A stretch of DNA of 64,000 bases from Algicella marina (GCF_009931615.1 NZ_CP046620.1:2495501-2559500), one strand, 5' to 3'; positions 50,909 to 60,323 are shown, numbered from the stretch's first letter. Notes: generated by a model from the letters alone, not told the origin. Numbers and translations are program-made.

Positions 50909-52501
50909 TCAGTGCCGGAAATGGCGCATGCCGGTGAAGACCATCGCCAGCCCGGCCTCGTCGGCCGCGGCGATCACCTCGTCGTCGCGCATGGAGCCAC
51001 CGGGCTGGATCACCGCGGTCGCGCCGGCGGCGACGGCGGCCATCAGGCCGTCGGCGAACGGAAAGAAGGCATCGGAGGCGACGACGGCGCCTTCGGTCGG
51101 AGATGTGGCCAGACCCAGCGTTTCGGCCATGTCCTGCCCCTTGCGGGCGGCGATGCGGGCAGAATCGACCCGGCTCATCTGGCCTGCGCCGATGCCAACG
51201 GTGGCGCCGTCTCGGGCATAGACGATGGCGTTGGACTTCACATGCTTTGCGACGCGCCATGCAAACAGCATGTCGGAGAGTTCCTCACCGCTGGGCTTTC
51301 GCCGGGTGACGACCTTCAGGTCCTCCATCGCCACACGCCCGGCATCGCGATCCTGCACAAGATAGCCGCCAGCGACCTGTTTCCAGACCTGCCCCTTTGC
51401 CTCCGGTGCGGGCAGACCGCCGGTGGTGAGCACGCGGACGTTCTTCTTGGCGGCCAGAATCGCCGCTGCCTCGTCGGAAATGTCTGGTGCGATGACCACC
51501 TCGGAAAAAATCCGGACGATTTCCGCCGCGGTTTCCGCGTCCAACGTCTGGTTCAGTGCGATGATGCCGCCGAAGGCGGAGGTGCGGTCACAGTCGAACG
51601 CGGCCTGATAGGCGGCTTTCAGGCTCTCGCCGGTGGCGACGCCGCAGGGGTTGGCGTGCTTGATGATGGCGCAGGCGGGGCCGAGAGCGGCATCGAACTC
51701 CGCCACCGCTTCGAAGGCGGCGTCGGTGTCGTTGATGTTGTTGTAGGACAGTTCCTTACCCTGGATCTGGCGGGCGGTGGCGACGCCGGGCCTGGCTTCA
51801 CCGGTGGTGTAGAACGCCGCGCCCTGATGCGGGTTCTCGCCGTAGCGCAGCGTCTGGGCGAGCGTTCCGGCGACGGCCTTGCGGCGCGGCGCTTCCTCGC
51901 CGATCGCCCGGGCCATCCAGCCGGAGACGGCGGCATCGTAGGCGGCGGTGCGGGCATAGGCGTTGGCGGCGAGTTTCTGGCGGAAGCCGCGTGTGGTCGC
52001 GCCCTTGCCGGCCTCAAGCTCCGCCAGCAGCGGCGCATAATCGGCGGTATCGACGACGACATTGACGAAATCGTGGTTCTTGGCGGCGGCGCGGATCATG
52101 GCCGGGCCACCGATGTCGATATTCTCGACGCAGGTTGCGTAATCCGCGCCGCCAGCGACGGTTGCCTCGAACGGATAGAGGTTGACCACCAGCAGGTCGA
52201 TGCCGGCGATGCCGTGCGCCTCCATCGCCGCCAGATGTTCGTCGTTGTCGCGCAGGGCCAGCAACCCGCCGTGAACGCCGGGATGCAGCGTCTTCACGCG
52301 CCCGTCCATCATCTCGGGGAAGTTCGTAAGTTCGGAAACGTCGCGCACGGCCAGCCCGGCGTCACGCAACGCCTTGGCCGTACCGCCGGTGGAGACGAGT
52401 TCGATGTCCATCGCGGCAAGCGCCGTTGCGAGATCGACAAGGCCGGTCTTGTCGGAAACCGAGAGAAGGGCGCGGGTGACGGGCACAAGGTCGGGTCGCA
52501 T
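50909..52501 (-). CDS. purH: Bifunctional AICAR formyltransferase / IMP cyclohydrolase
   Basis: 530 residues. Performs the last two steps of IMP synthesis. The N-terminal cyclohydrolase domain shows [28 protein letters not shown], and [19 protein letters not shown]. The transformylase domain has [27 protein letters not shown], and ends with [34 protein letters not shown]. Followed by lspA. Confidence 0.96.
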   Translation of the reverse strand: MRPDLVPVTRALLSVSDKTGLVDLATALAAMDIELVSTGGTAKALRDAGLAVRDVSELTNFPEMMDGRVKTLHPGVHGGLLALRDNDEHLAAMEAHGIAGIDLLVVNLYPFEATVAGGADYATCVENIDIGGPAMIRAAAKNHDFVNVVVDTADYAPLLAELEAGKGATTRGFRQKLAANAYARTAAYDAAVSGWMARAIGEEAPRRKAVAGTLAQTLRYGENPHQGAAFYTTGEARPGVATARQIQGKELSYNNINDTDAAFEAVAEFDAALGPACAIIKHANPCGVATGESLKAAYQAAFDCDRTSAFGGIIALNQTLDAETAAEIVRIFSEVVIAPDISDEAAAILAAKKNVRVLTTGGLPAPEAKGQVWKQVAGGYLVQDRDAGRVAMEDLKVVTRRKPSGEELSDMLFAWRVAKHVKSNAIVYARDGATVGIGAGQMSRVDSARIAARKGQDMAETLGLATSPTEGAVVASDAFFPFADGLMAAVAAGATAVIQPGGSMRDDEVIAAADEAGLAMVFTGMRHFRH

Positions 52502-52573
52502 GATGGCTCCGTTTTGACAGGGATCGGATTGGCGCCGCTTTTGCCCGCAAGGGCCGCCGGGGTCAATGCCCCC

Positions 52574-52969
52574 TCAGGTGATGCCGCCCCCTCCTGCATC
52601 GGCACGTGCGTCGCTGCCGGCCTGCCGCGCCATCGCGAGAGCGGCGCGACGCACGTCGGCGGCGAGCTCGCTTTCCGGCAGCGTCTGGGCGAGGATCATG
52701 CCCCCGACGCTCAAAGCGGCCACGGCCATCGCCCGCTCCCGCGCGGTATCGTCACCTTCGTCGCCATCGGTTGCGAGCAGCGAAATCATGGTGGAGAGCA
52801 GCCGGCCATAGCGCTCCTGCACCTCTGGCGCGGCGCGGGCGATCTCGGAGGACAGGGCAATCATCGGGTATTGGCCGCGACGGTCCGCGAGGTGATCGTC
52901 GCCGAGATAGGCCTCGATCATCCGCTCCGCCATATCGGCGCGCCCTGCCTCCGGATCGATGCCGGCGGC
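52574..52969 (-). pseudogene. Remnant of a TetR/AcrR-type regulator (C-terminal part only)
   Basis: The open frame from 52933 gives 119 residues (MAERMIEAYLGDDHLAD...). The segments PMIALSSEIARAAPEVQERYG and RAMAVAALSVGGMILAQTLPESELAADV match the C-terminal ligand domain of LmrA/YxaF-type TetR regulators, which are about 190 residues long. The frame continues upstream for a few plausible residues (GIDPEAGRAD) and then becomes arginine-rich with no helix-turn-helix. The missing DNA-binding part lies exactly where the plus-strand MAPEG remnant begins. I read it as 5'-truncated; a functional short protein starting at 52933 cannot be excluded. Confidence 0.6.
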
Positions 52970-52971
52970 GC

Positions 52972-53292
52972 GGCGCCATCGGCCTCTATCGCGGCCGCCG
53001 CGGCATCCTGCGCGGCGACGGCGGTGACCCGATGCTGTTCAAGTTGAGTCGCGCGCATGGGTTGTTCATCGAAACCGCACCACTGACGGCCCTGGTACTG
53101 CTGGCTGCCGAGGCGCAGGGGCTCGACAAAGCCTGGCTTTGGGCGGCATTCGCGGCCTTCTATGCCGGACGGGCCCTGCACTGGTTCCTGTACGACAGTG
53201 GTGCCCGCGGGCTATCCATGGTGCTGACGCTGGCGTCGGGTTTGCTGTTGGGGATCTGGGTCGCGTTGCGGCTGGCGGGAGGTGGCGGCTAA
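52972..53292 (+). pseudogene. Remnant of a MAPEG-family membrane protein (first helix missing)
   Basis: From about 52978 the plus strand reads IGLYRGRRGILRGDGGDPMLFK, then LSRAHGLFIETAPLTALVLLAAEAQG and AFYAGRALHWFLYDSGARGLSM, which is the core of a MAPEG protein (about 130 residues when complete). The usual first transmembrane helix before LYRG is absent; upstream codons are shared with the divergent TetR remnant. An ATG at 53032 could give an 86-residue product. It ends overlapping the convergent rsgA stop by four bases. I call it a 5'-truncated remnant. Confidence 0.6.
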
Positions 53293-54356
53293 CGCTCCCG
53301 CTTTTCTCGGATCACCCGCCGCACCATCTTGCCGAACGCCTTGCCCTGCGCCCGTCTCTCCGACAGCGTCGCCGAATTGAAGGCATCCTCCCGTTTCAGC
53401 TTCTGCCAGCGTGCGAGGCGCGGCGCGTCGATTTCGCCCTGCGCCAGCGCCGCGCGGACGGCACAGCCCGGCTCCGTCTCATGGGCGCAGTCGTTGAAGC
53501 GGCAGGCGGCGGCGAGAGCCTCGATATCCTCGAAAACACCGGCGATGCCCGCCTCGGTGCCGAACATCTGCAACTCGCGCATTCCCGGCGTGTCGAGAAC
53601 GCAGAAACCGCCGGGCAGGATGTGCAGCGCCCGGTGCGAGGTGGTGTGCCGACCCTTCGCGTCATCCTCGCGGATGCCGCCCGTCGCCATGACCGGCTTG
53701 CCGGAGAGGGCGTTTACGAGCGTCGATTTCCCGACCCCCGAAGAGCCGAGGAAGGCCAGCGTGCGGCCGGGACTGCACCATGGGGCCAGCGTCACGGCCG
53801 GTTCGGTCCCGCGCGCATCGAGGGCAAGCACCAGTACGCGTTCGGAAATCGCGGCAGCGTCGGCGACAAAGCCGTCGGCATCCGCCAGATCGGCCTTGGT
53901 CAGCAGGATCACCGCCTCGACCTCGGCCTCGAAGACCAGAGAGACATAGCGCTCCAGCCGCGCGATGTTGAAATCGGCGTTGCAGGAGGAAACGATGAAA
54001 GCGGTGTCGACGTTGGCGGCGATGCGTTGATGCTCCCGCGTCGTGCCCGGCGCGCGGCGCTGAAACAGGCTCCTGCGGTCCAGCAGACGGCTGCGGGCGG
54101 GATCGTCACGGTCAAACAGCAGCCAGTCACCGACCGTGGCCTCCGCTTGCGGTGGCAGGGTCGCGGTGATGGCCTCTCCCGTTGCCTCCATGCCGCTGCG
54201 ATGCTGGGCAACGACGCGGACCGGCGGATGGGCCGCCATTTCGTCGATGGAGGTCTGGGCGGCAAAAAACGGCTGCCAGCCGAGTTGCCGAAGGGTCGAG
54301 AGCGGGCGCGGCGTGGGTGCCGCATCGGGGAAAAGCTGGGAATAGTCCCGTGTCAT
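53289..54356 (-). CDS. rsgA: Ribosome small subunit-dependent GTPase A
   Basis: 355 residues. Circularly permuted GTPase that matures the 30S subunit. Order of motifs: OB-like domain, NKxD-like LLTKADLAD (G4), GSSGVGKSTLVNAL (G1), DTPGMRELQ (G3), and a C-terminal zinc knuckle CRFNDCAHETEPGCAV. The basic C-terminus (RRVIREKRER) is usual. I start at 54356 (MTRDYSQLF) with GGAG nearby; an ATG at 54371 is possible. It stands between heparinase and the TetR/MAPEG remnants. Confidence 0.92.
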   Translation of the reverse strand: MTRDYSQLFPDAAPTPRPLSTLRQLGWQPFFAAQTSIDEMAAHPPVRVVAQHRSGMEATGEAITATLPPQAEATVGDWLLFDRDDPARSRLLDRRSLFQRRAPGTTREHQRIAANVDTAFIVSSCNADFNIARLERYVSLVFEAEVEAVILLTKADLADADGFVADAAAISERVLVLALDARGTEPAVTLAPWCSPGRTLAFLGSSGVGKSTLVNALSGKPVMATGGIREDDAKGRHTTSHRALHILPGGFCVLDTPGMRELQMFGTEAGIAGVFEDIEALAAACRFNDCAHETEPGCAVRAALAQGEIDAPRLARWQKLKREDAFNSATLSERRAQGKAFGKMVRRVIREKRER

Positions 54357-54650
54357 CGGAAGATGCTCCATGTCCGGCCGGTCAATCCGGCCTCGTGGTG
54401 TCTGGGATACGCGGCGTGTCGCACACGCGGCGTCCGGTAAACGCGTGGCAGTCGGACACAACGCGCAAGTTGCGCGTTCCGTGGCCATTGCTGCATCGGG
54501 ACGGCGTGCTGCCGTCCCACCCCGATCAGGACATCAAATCTCCATCGTTCCTGCGAAGAAGCTACCGCCGAAGGCAGCGGCGGTCAAACCCGCCATTCTT
54601 CATCTTTCTGAAATATCCAATCGCCACGCCCGGACAATCCTGACGCTTGG
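54357..54650. other. Hairpin-rich non-coding region between heparinase and rsgA
   Basis: No gene visible in 294 bases. Four perfect inverted repeats are packed here: GGCCGG/CCGGCC (54376-54392), AACGCGCAA-G-TTGCGCGTT (54460-54478), GGGACGGC/GCCGTCCC (54498-54518) and ACCGCCG/CGGCGGT (54564-54584). A 9-bp direct repeat ACGCGGCGT occurs at 54409 and 54425. None has a T-run after it. The last stem, 67 bases behind the heparinase stop, may still end that transcript. Confidence 0.55.
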
Positions 54651-56408
54651 TCAGCCGCGCATCCGACCCTGCCCGAAATCCCGCAGGCTCGGCCCCTTGT
54701 CCTCGCTGCGCACGAAGGACCAGTTGAGCGTGGCGCTGTGGCTGGTGGTGCGGGCGCGGACGACAATCTGGCGGGTGGCGACAGGTTCGGGTTCGGTCGG
54801 GTCGAGCCATGCGCTGGTTTCGGTCTCCAGCAGGCCGCCCGACTGGCGGAACACCCATACTTCGCCGCTGCCGGGACGCAGCACGATCATTTCCGGCAAA
54901 CGGCCGGTGTCGATCTCGACTTCGGGGTGCAGGTGGAAATGCAGGACAAGCGCCACCCCCAGTTTCTCCGCACCCTTGATCCGCTGGGCAAAGCGTCGCT
55001 CGCCCTTCACATCCGGGGCCAGCAGCACATCCTCGCCATGCACCTGATCGCCGCCGGAAGAAACGAAGAGGCGCCGCTCATGCACCAGCCCGTAATCCAC
55101 CATGTAACCGTCGTGGCGGGCCTGTACCCACATGCCGGACGTATCCTTGGCCTGGCTCATCGTCACCATGCTCGGGCGTGTCGCCAGCGGTTGTGGCAAG
55201 TGGCCGCTGCCGCGCGAGGGGGCGAGTTGCGAACTGGAGGTCTTGTCAACGGCGAGGGTGTTGTGGGCACCGGTGGTGCGAGGGTTTCGGTACCATTCGG
55301 GGCCGAAGCTCATGCCCGGGCCGACATTGACAATGAATGGCCGCCGCCCGGTGCTGAGTTCGAAGCCGAGAGTGCTGGCATGGGCCAGGGCTGCGTCCGG
55401 CCCGCCCTGTGGACGGGCGCAGTCGAGGATCGCCGTGGTGCGCCCGCCGTGCAGGCGGATATAGCCCATCTGCGGTTCCTCGCCCGGACGTTTGCGCACG
55501 CGGGCGCTGGCCAGAATCCTGTCCAGCTGGCCCTCGGTACCGCCGCTGCCGCCGTGGAACCGGGCGAGGCTGCCGTCACCGAGGCGCAGGGCCCGCAGCA
55601 CCGGCGTCACCGTCTCGATCGCCTTCTGGATGGAGCCGCCGCAGCGGTGGCCCGTCACCTCGAGGATGTCGCGCACGGCGATAAGACCGGCGAGGACATG
55701 CATCAGCGCCTCGGGATTGCGCGACGGAATGGCACCGGACGGCAGCAGTGTCGAGGCGCAGGTGCCATCCAGTTCCTGCGTCAGCGCGAGGCGCGCATCT
55801 TCCTGCCCGACGAGACAGGCGGCAACCTGCACGAGTGCCGCGAGGGAACGCAGGCGGCGGTGCGCGGAAATCTCGGTGCCGATGACGGCATCGGCGAAGG
55901 CGAACTGGCGGGGAAGTTCGCCGGTGATCCTGTCCCGGATCTGGCCGGTCATCACCGGCTCGAGGAACGGCAGCGCCGCGAGAATGTTGATCAGACGGCG
56001 GGCGACGATATCCGGCGTCCAGCCGGGGCCGTCGCCGGCGGCGTAGCGATCGATCCAGCCGAGGAACCAGCCAAGCGCCCGCGCCCGCGCGGCCTTCGTA
56101 CCCAGAGCCGCGAAATCGGCCAGCCAGTCGAAGGCGTGCAACTCTCGCATCATCGGGCCGGGATCGAGCGGCAGGTCCCACGGGGTCAGGGCCGGACACG
56201 GGTGGCGCTGGCCCAGGATCACTACCTCGCCCTTCAACGCCGCGCGGGCGGCCTGAAAATCGCCGTAGATCGGCGGGATCAGGGTATGAAAACCTTCGAA
56301 GGGCGGCGGATCGCCGAGTTTCTTGAAGGTGGAGCGGGCCTGGCTGTCGCCACGCATGTCCAGCAGCTTCGGAAAGCGGGCCAGAAGTGTGGAGAGCGGG
56401 CCGGACAT
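54651..56408 (-). CDS. Heparinase II/III family protein
   Basis: 585 residues. The N-terminal alpha/alpha-toroid part carries WFLGWIDRYAAGDGPGWTPDIVARRLINIL and PSRNPEALMHVLAGLI. The C-terminal beta-sandwich of the Heparinase_II_III family has TTGAHNTLAVDKTSSSQ and HDGYMVDYGLVHERRLFVS. The family are polysaccharide lyases, but in alphaproteobacteria without heparin this protein probably acts on an acidic surface or cell-wall polymer; the substrate is unknown. It has no obvious signal peptide. 61 bases behind rsmB. Confidence 0.85.
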   Translation of the reverse strand: MSGPLSTLLARFPKLLDMRGDSQARSTFKKLGDPPPFEGFHTLIPPIYGDFQAARAALKGEVVILGQRHPCPALTPWDLPLDPGPMMRELHAFDWLADFAALGTKAARARALGWFLGWIDRYAAGDGPGWTPDIVARRLINILAALPFLEPVMTGQIRDRITGELPRQFAFADAVIGTEISAHRRLRSLAALVQVAACLVGQEDARLALTQELDGTCASTLLPSGAIPSRNPEALMHVLAGLIAVRDILEVTGHRCGGSIQKAIETVTPVLRALRLGDGSLARFHGGSGGTEGQLDRILASARVRKRPGEEPQMGYIRLHGGRTTAILDCARPQGGPDAALAHASTLGFELSTGRRPFIVNVGPGMSFGPEWYRNPRTTGAHNTLAVDKTSSSQLAPSRGSGHLPQPLATRPSMVTMSQAKDTSGMWVQARHDGYMVDYGLVHERRLFVSSGGDQVHGEDVLLAPDVKGERRFAQRIKGAEKLGVALVLHFHLHPEVEIDTGRLPEMIVLRPGSGEVWVFRQSGGLLETETSAWLDPTEPEPVATRQIVVRARTTSHSATLNWSFVRSEDKGPSLRDFGQGRMRG

Positions 56409-56469
56409 GGGTTTCCTCGGGTGTTTTGCGCAAGCCTAGCCTGAGTTCGCGGCGCAATCCACGCAGGCG

Positions 56470-57735
56470 TTACGGCTTTCGCAGCGAAGTGGCAAAAAAG
56501 CCGTCCATGCCCCCGCGTTCCGGCCAGAAATCCGGGCGCAGGCGCAGGCTGCCGGAGGCGTTGATGAATGCGGGCTCGATGCCGCTGCCCGGCGTGACCG
56601 GCACAAGCGCCAGACCGTCGTGCCTTTCCAGTGCCTGCGAGACCTGACGCTCGCCTTCCTTGGGCAGCAGCGAACAGGTGCAGTAGAGCAGGATGCCGCC
56701 GTGTTTCAGCCAGCCGAGAGCACGGTCGATCAGGTCGGCCTGCAGCGCCAGCAGTGGCCGCAGATCGGGGGACGGGCGGGCGTGTGGCAGGTCCGGGTGG
56801 CGGCGGATGGTGCCGGTGGCGGAACAGGGCGCATCCAGCAGGATGGCGTCGAAGGGCGCCTGCGGCTGCCATTGCCGGGCATCGGCGACGACGATCTCCG
56901 CCCGGAGGCTGGTGCGGGCGAGGTTCTGGCTTATGCGTTCGCATCGCGCCTGTGAAATATCCAGGGCCGTCACCTCGGCCCCGGCGGCTGCGAGTTGCAT
57001 CGTCTTGCCACCGGGGGCAGCGCAGAGGTCGAGGACGCGCTGACCGGTGATATCGCCCAGCAGGCGCGCCGGGATGGCGGCGGCGGCATCCTGCACCCAC
57101 CAGCGGCCCTCGTCATAGCCGGGCAGTTCGCTGACCTGCCCCGGGCGGGTGAGCCGCAGGCTGCCGGTGGGCAGCAGTTCGGCCCCGAGTTCGGCGGCAA
57201 GCGCCTCGGCTTCGGTGGCATCGCGCGGCGTCAGGTCCAGTGGCGGCGTGGTGGCATGGGCAGCGGCGATACCGTCGACCGCCGCCTTGCCGTAGGCCTT
57301 GCGCAGGGCGGTGGCCAACCACTCCGGCAGAACCGGCGGTGGCACGGCCGCAGCCTCGGCTACAACCTTGCGGGCGACCGCGTTGACCAGCCCGGACAAG
57401 CGCTTGTTGTTGCCACCAAGCAGGTTGACGGCCGAACTTACCGCGGCATGAGGTGGCACGCCTTCCACCAGCCCTTCGAAGGCGGCGATGCGCAGCGCGA
57501 TCATGGCGCCCAGCGGCGGCATCCGTTCGACGTGCTGGCCAATGACGGCATCGAGACTGCCGAGATTGCGCAGAACGCCCGTAGCGAGGGATTGAGCCCG
57601 CGCCCGCTCCGGCCCCTCAAGGTCCTGAAGGGGGCTGTCGGGCGCGTCCAGAAGTTCCGTCAGCATCCGACGGTCGCGCAACACGCCGGCCAGCAACCGT
57701 TCCGCCGCCTTGCGCGGCGCGAGACCCGCGCTCAC
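56470..57735 (-). CDS. rsmB: RsmB-family 16S rRNA (cytosine-C5)-methyltransferase
   Basis: 421 residues. An N-terminal NusB-like RNA-binding domain (residues 1-140, [28 protein letters not shown]) is followed by the methyltransferase core: [19 protein letters not shown] for SAM binding, [20 protein letters not shown] with the first catalytic Cys, and [18 protein letters not shown] with the second. This domain order is that of RsmB (Sun/Fmu), which makes m5C967. The exact target base is inferred. Overlaps htpX by four bases. Confidence 0.9.
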   Translation of the reverse strand: MSAGLAPRKAAERLLAGVLRDRRMLTELLDAPDSPLQDLEGPERARAQSLATGVLRNLGSLDAVIGQHVERMPPLGAMIALRIAAFEGLVEGVPPHAAVSSAVNLLGGNNKRLSGLVNAVARKVVAEAAAVPPPVLPEWLATALRKAYGKAAVDGIAAAHATTPPLDLTPRDATEAEALAAELGAELLPTGSLRLTRPGQVSELPGYDEGRWWVQDAAAAIPARLLGDITGQRVLDLCAAPGGKTMQLAAAGAEVTALDISQARCERISQNLARTSLRAEIVVADARQWQPQAPFDAILLDAPCSATGTIRRHPDLPHARPSPDLRPLLALQADLIDRALGWLKHGGILLYCTCSLLPKEGERQVSQALERHDGLALVPVTPGSGIEPAFINASGSLRLRPDFWPERGGMDGFFATSLRKP

Positions 57736-58634
57736 CGGCTGCGCCGGACCGAGGGAATGCGACTCTCGGCATAGCTGGCCCTGCGCGGCTGCCCGCCCCC
57801 TTCAAAGCCGTCGAGCGCGGCCAGCGCCCGGATGCGGTTTTCCACATTGGGATGGGTGGAGAAGAGATTGTCGACGCCGCGATGGGTCAGGGGATTATAG
57901 ATGAACATGTGCGCGGTACTGGGGTTTCGCTCTGCACTTGGCAACTCGATTCTGCTCGCGGTTCCGGAAATCTTGCGCAGCGCGTTCATAAGGCCGCGGT
58001 TGTCACCGGCGATCTGCGCCCCCAGCGCGTCGGCACTGTACTCGCGGGTACGGGAGATCATCATCTGGATGATGGTGGCGGCAAAGGGCGCGAGGATTGC
58101 GGCCGCCAGCATCGGAAGGATGCCCCCCCGCTCGCGGTTGCCGCCGAAGAAGAAGGCGAAGTTGGCAAGCATCGACAGGGCACCAGCGACCGTGGCCGCG
58201 ATCGTCATCGTCAGGGTATCGCGGTTCTTCACATGGGCGAGTTCGTGGGCCATGACGCCGGCCACCTCGTCGCGATCAAGGATGCGCAGCAGGCCTGTCG
58301 TCGCCGCCACCGCCGCGTTTTCAGGATTGCGACCGGTGGCGAAGGCGTTGGGCTGATCGGAGTTGATCAGGTACACGCGCGGCATCGGCAAATCGGCGTT
58401 GCGGGCGAGCCCGGCGACCATGCCGACGAGATCGGGGTGCGAACTTTCGGTGACGAGCTGGGCGTTGTGGGCCTTCAGCGCCAGCTTGTCGGAATTCCAG
58501 TAGGCGAAGACATTCATGCCAACGGCAACGAACAGGGCGATGATCATTCCGCCGCTGCCGCCCATCAACCAGCCCGCGCCCATGAACAGCGCCGTCAGCG
58601 CCGCCAGCAACAGTCCCGTTCGAAACACGTTCAT
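57732..58634 (-). CDS. htpX: Protease HtpX (M48 zinc metalloprotease)
   Basis: 300 residues, inner-membrane protease of membrane protein quality control. The zinc motif is HELAH in [16 protein letters not shown], near residue 130, with the third ligand in [12 protein letters not shown]. Two N-terminal helices ([19 protein letters not shown] and [17 protein letters not shown]) and two later ones are visible. Start at 58634. First gene of the htpX-rsmB-heparinase run; divergent from the DUF1674 gene by 68 bases. Confidence 0.94.
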   Translation of the reverse strand: MNVFRTGLLLAALTALFMGAGWLMGGSGGMIIALFVAVGMNVFAYWNSDKLALKAHNAQLVTESSHPDLVGMVAGLARNADLPMPRVYLINSDQPNAFATGRNPENAAVAATTGLLRILDRDEVAGVMAHELAHVKNRDTLTMTIAATVAGALSMLANFAFFFGGNRERGGILPMLAAAILAPFAATIIQMMISRTREYSADALGAQIAGDNRGLMNALRKISGTASRIELPSAERNPSTAHMFIYNPLTHRGVDNLFSTHPNVENRIRALAALDGFEGGGQPRRASYAESRIPSVRRSR

Positions 58635-58702
58635 TGTCACACTCCGCTTGCCGGGGCCGGGCGCGATGCCCATATTCGCCCCATCACGGGAGAGATATTG
58701 GG

Positions 58703-58891
58703 ATGACCGACAGTTCTGACAAGGCAGCCATGCGCCGCAGGCAAGCGGCCGAACGCGCACTGGCGGAGGCCGAGGCACGACGGGCGGCAACGCCGGAACC
58801 GGCGCTGCCGCCGGAACTCGGCGGACGAGATGGCCCCGAACCCACACGCTTCGGCGACTGGGAGAAGAAGGGCATCGTCAGCGATTTCTAA
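58703..58891 (+). CDS. DUF1674 (SDHAF4-like) small protein
   Basis: 62 residues. The C-terminal signature [25 protein letters not shown] is the DUF1674 motif, shared with the mitochondrial succinate dehydrogenase assembly factor SDHAF4. The N-terminal half is a charged helix. It may help insert or protect the flavoprotein subunit of succinate dehydrogenase; no sdh genes are in the window. ATG at 58703, divergent from htpX. Confidence 0.88.
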   Translation: MTDSSDKAAMRRRQAAERALAEAEARRAATPEPALPPELGGRDGPEPTRFGDWEKKGIVSDF

Positions 58892-58910
58892 GCGGGTGCA
58901 ATCGGATCGC

Positions 58911-59075
58911 TCAGATGCCCACACCCCGCGTCATCTCGATTGCGGGGTGCAGGCTCGTGGCCGCGGGCGCCGGGCCGTCACGGCTGATTTCCGGGCCCGT
59001 GGCACAGGCGGCGAGCAGGATTAGGCTAGCGAAGGCGGCGGCGGTGCGGCTGTGGGTTTGTATGAAGGAAAGCAT
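58911..59075 (-). CDS. Small lipoprotein of 54 residues
   Basis: Translation gives MLSFIQTHSRTAAAFASL, then ILLAACATGPEISRDGPAP, ending TRGVGI. ILLAAC is a lipobox with Cys at residue 24; the mature part has about 31 residues. AAAGGGGAT lies just before the ATG at 59075. It diverges from the TetR gene at 59167 and shares with it the three operators at 59093-59163, so it is the likely regulated target. Convergent with DUF1674. No family recognised. Confidence 0.75.
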   Translation of the reverse strand: MLSFIQTHSRTAAAFASLILLAACATGPEISRDGPAPAATSLHPAIEMTRGVGI

Positions 59076-59092
59076 GGTCGATCCCCTTTAAA

Positions 59093-59163
59093 GTGAGCAT
59101 CGCTTACCAAATGTAAGCAATGCTCACTTAGTCGAGATTGACCGCTTTGTAAACAACGCTTAC
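59093..59163. promoter_or_regulatory. Three 15-bp TetR-type operators between the lipoprotein and tetR genes
   Basis: GTGAGCATCGCTTAC (59093-59107), GTAAGCAATGCTCAC (59113-59127) and GTAAACAACGCTTAC (59149-59163) share the dyad GTRARCA-W-YGCTYAC. The first two stand 20 bp apart (two helical turns), and together build a 35-bp near-perfect palindrome with arms AGTGAGCAT.GCTTAC. The third ends three bases before the tetR ATG. The layout predicts autorepression plus control of the lipoprotein gene. Confidence 0.8.
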
Positions 59164-59166
59164 ATA

Positions 59167-59841
59167 ATGGTGATGATGTTGAAATCCTGCCCACTCGGCA
59201 AAACCCTTCGTCGTGGCGATCTGCGCGACGCTCTTGTCGCCTATGCTCAGGCGGAGACACAGGCCGGCCACATCGAAACCATGAGTCTGCGTGCCGCCGC
59301 GCGCGATCTGGGCGTTTCATCCGGCGCCGTCTATCGCCATTTCGCCGACAAGGACGAATTGCTGAAGGCAGTGGTGCATCTGGGCTTTCTCGATCTGCGG
59401 GAGCGGTATTTCGCGATCCGTGCCGAGAATGACAAGGCGACCAGCGCCGAGCAGGCCGTTGCCCGCGCCTTTGCCTTCGGCCAATCCTACGTGGCTTTTG
59501 CAAGCGAGAATCCGACGCTGTGGCGGCTGATGTTCGGGCGCATTGGGGTGATGTGCCGCGACGAACAGGTCAAGGACGAGGAGATGATGCGCTACACCAT
59601 CCTCGACGCCGTGGCGCATAACATCAATGATCTGCACGAACTCGGAGCGCTGACGCGCAAACCCGACATTCAGGACGTGCGATTTGCCTGGAGCGCCATT
59701 CACGGTGCTGCCGATCTGGCCCAGTCCGGGGTGCGGCACGACCATGCCGACATGCAACTGGTGGCGAAGGAGACCATGGTCCGATCGCTCCGCTCCATGG
59801 GATGCCGTGAAGAATTGCTGGTGGAGCCCACGCTTTCTTAA
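59167..59841 (+). CDS. TetR/AcrR family transcriptional regulator
   Basis: 224 residues. The N-terminal helix-turn-helix is MSLRAAARDLGVSSGAVYRHFADKDELLKAVV (about residues 39-70). The C-terminal TetR ligand domain has FGQSYVAFASENPTLWRLMFGRIG, a form found in the TetR_C_13/WHG group. No ribosome site precedes the ATG at 59167; the chain starts M-V-M-M, so an ATG at 59173 or 59176 is possible. The three operators upstream point to self-regulation. The ligand is unknown. Confidence 0.9.
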   Translation: MVMMLKSCPLGKTLRRGDLRDALVAYAQAETQAGHIETMSLRAAARDLGVSSGAVYRHFADKDELLKAVVHLGFLDLRERYFAIRAENDKATSAEQAVARAFAFGQSYVAFASENPTLWRLMFGRIGVMCRDEQVKDEEMMRYTILDAVAHNINDLHELGALTRKPDIQDVRFAWSAIHGAADLAQSGVRHDHADMQLVAKETMVRSLRSMGCREELLVEPTLS

Positions 59842-59900
59842 CCATGGGCCGATAGAGATCTGGCCTCACAGGCATCGGCTTACAGGTATTCGAGGCGGAC

Positions 59901-60323
59901 ATGACACGGGATTCCCTGCTTATTCTTCAAAGCGTCGACCGGCGGGAACGGCGGGGCGTGATGGCGGCGCTTGATCATGCGCAATGTCTCGTCTGGTTCG
60001 ATGCGCTCGGCCGCGTCGTCGACGGAAACCCCAATGCGCAGGACCTGCTGAGTTACGATCTCGACAACCTCAAGTCCTGCACACATGCGGCGCTGACAGG
60101 GGAAACCGATGTGGACAGCCCGCGGTATCTGACCCATTGGGCCCGCATTCGCGATGGTGAGCTGCGGAATGAGGAACGCAGCGTGCTGACCCGCAACGGA
60201 ACGGAAGTGTGGAGTTCGATCTCCTACGCCGCCATCCGAAATGATGCCGGCAAGACGCGCCGGGTGCTGGCCATCATCATCGACCTGTCGCCTTGGTCGT
60301 GGCGGCCGAAAGACCTTAAATGA
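59901..60323 (+). CDS. Stand-alone PAS-domain protein
   Basis: 140 residues, almost all a single PAS domain: MAALDHAQCLVWFDALGRVVDGNPNAQDLL at the N-terminal half, then a RDGELRNEERSVLTRNGTEVWSSISYAAI PAC-like half and VLAIIIDLS at the end. No kinase, cyclase, or HTH output domain. It resembles the PAS part of aerotaxis or kinase proteins (PAS_3/PAS_9 type). GAGGCGGAC ribosome site. It ends abutting the convergent lipoprotein gene (stop codons touch). Confidence 0.85.
   Translation: MTRDSLLILQSVDRRERRGVMAALDHAQCLVWFDALGRVVDGNPNAQDLLSYDLDNLKSCTHAALTGETDVDSPRYLTHWARIRDGELRNEERSVLTRNGTEVWSSISYAAIRNDAGKTRRVLAIIIDLSPWSWRPKDLK

Noticed and set aside
50912-53047. 711-residue plus-strand open frame
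   Set aside because: Mirror of purH and the TetR remnant. Only its extension past 52972 holds real MAPEG sequence.
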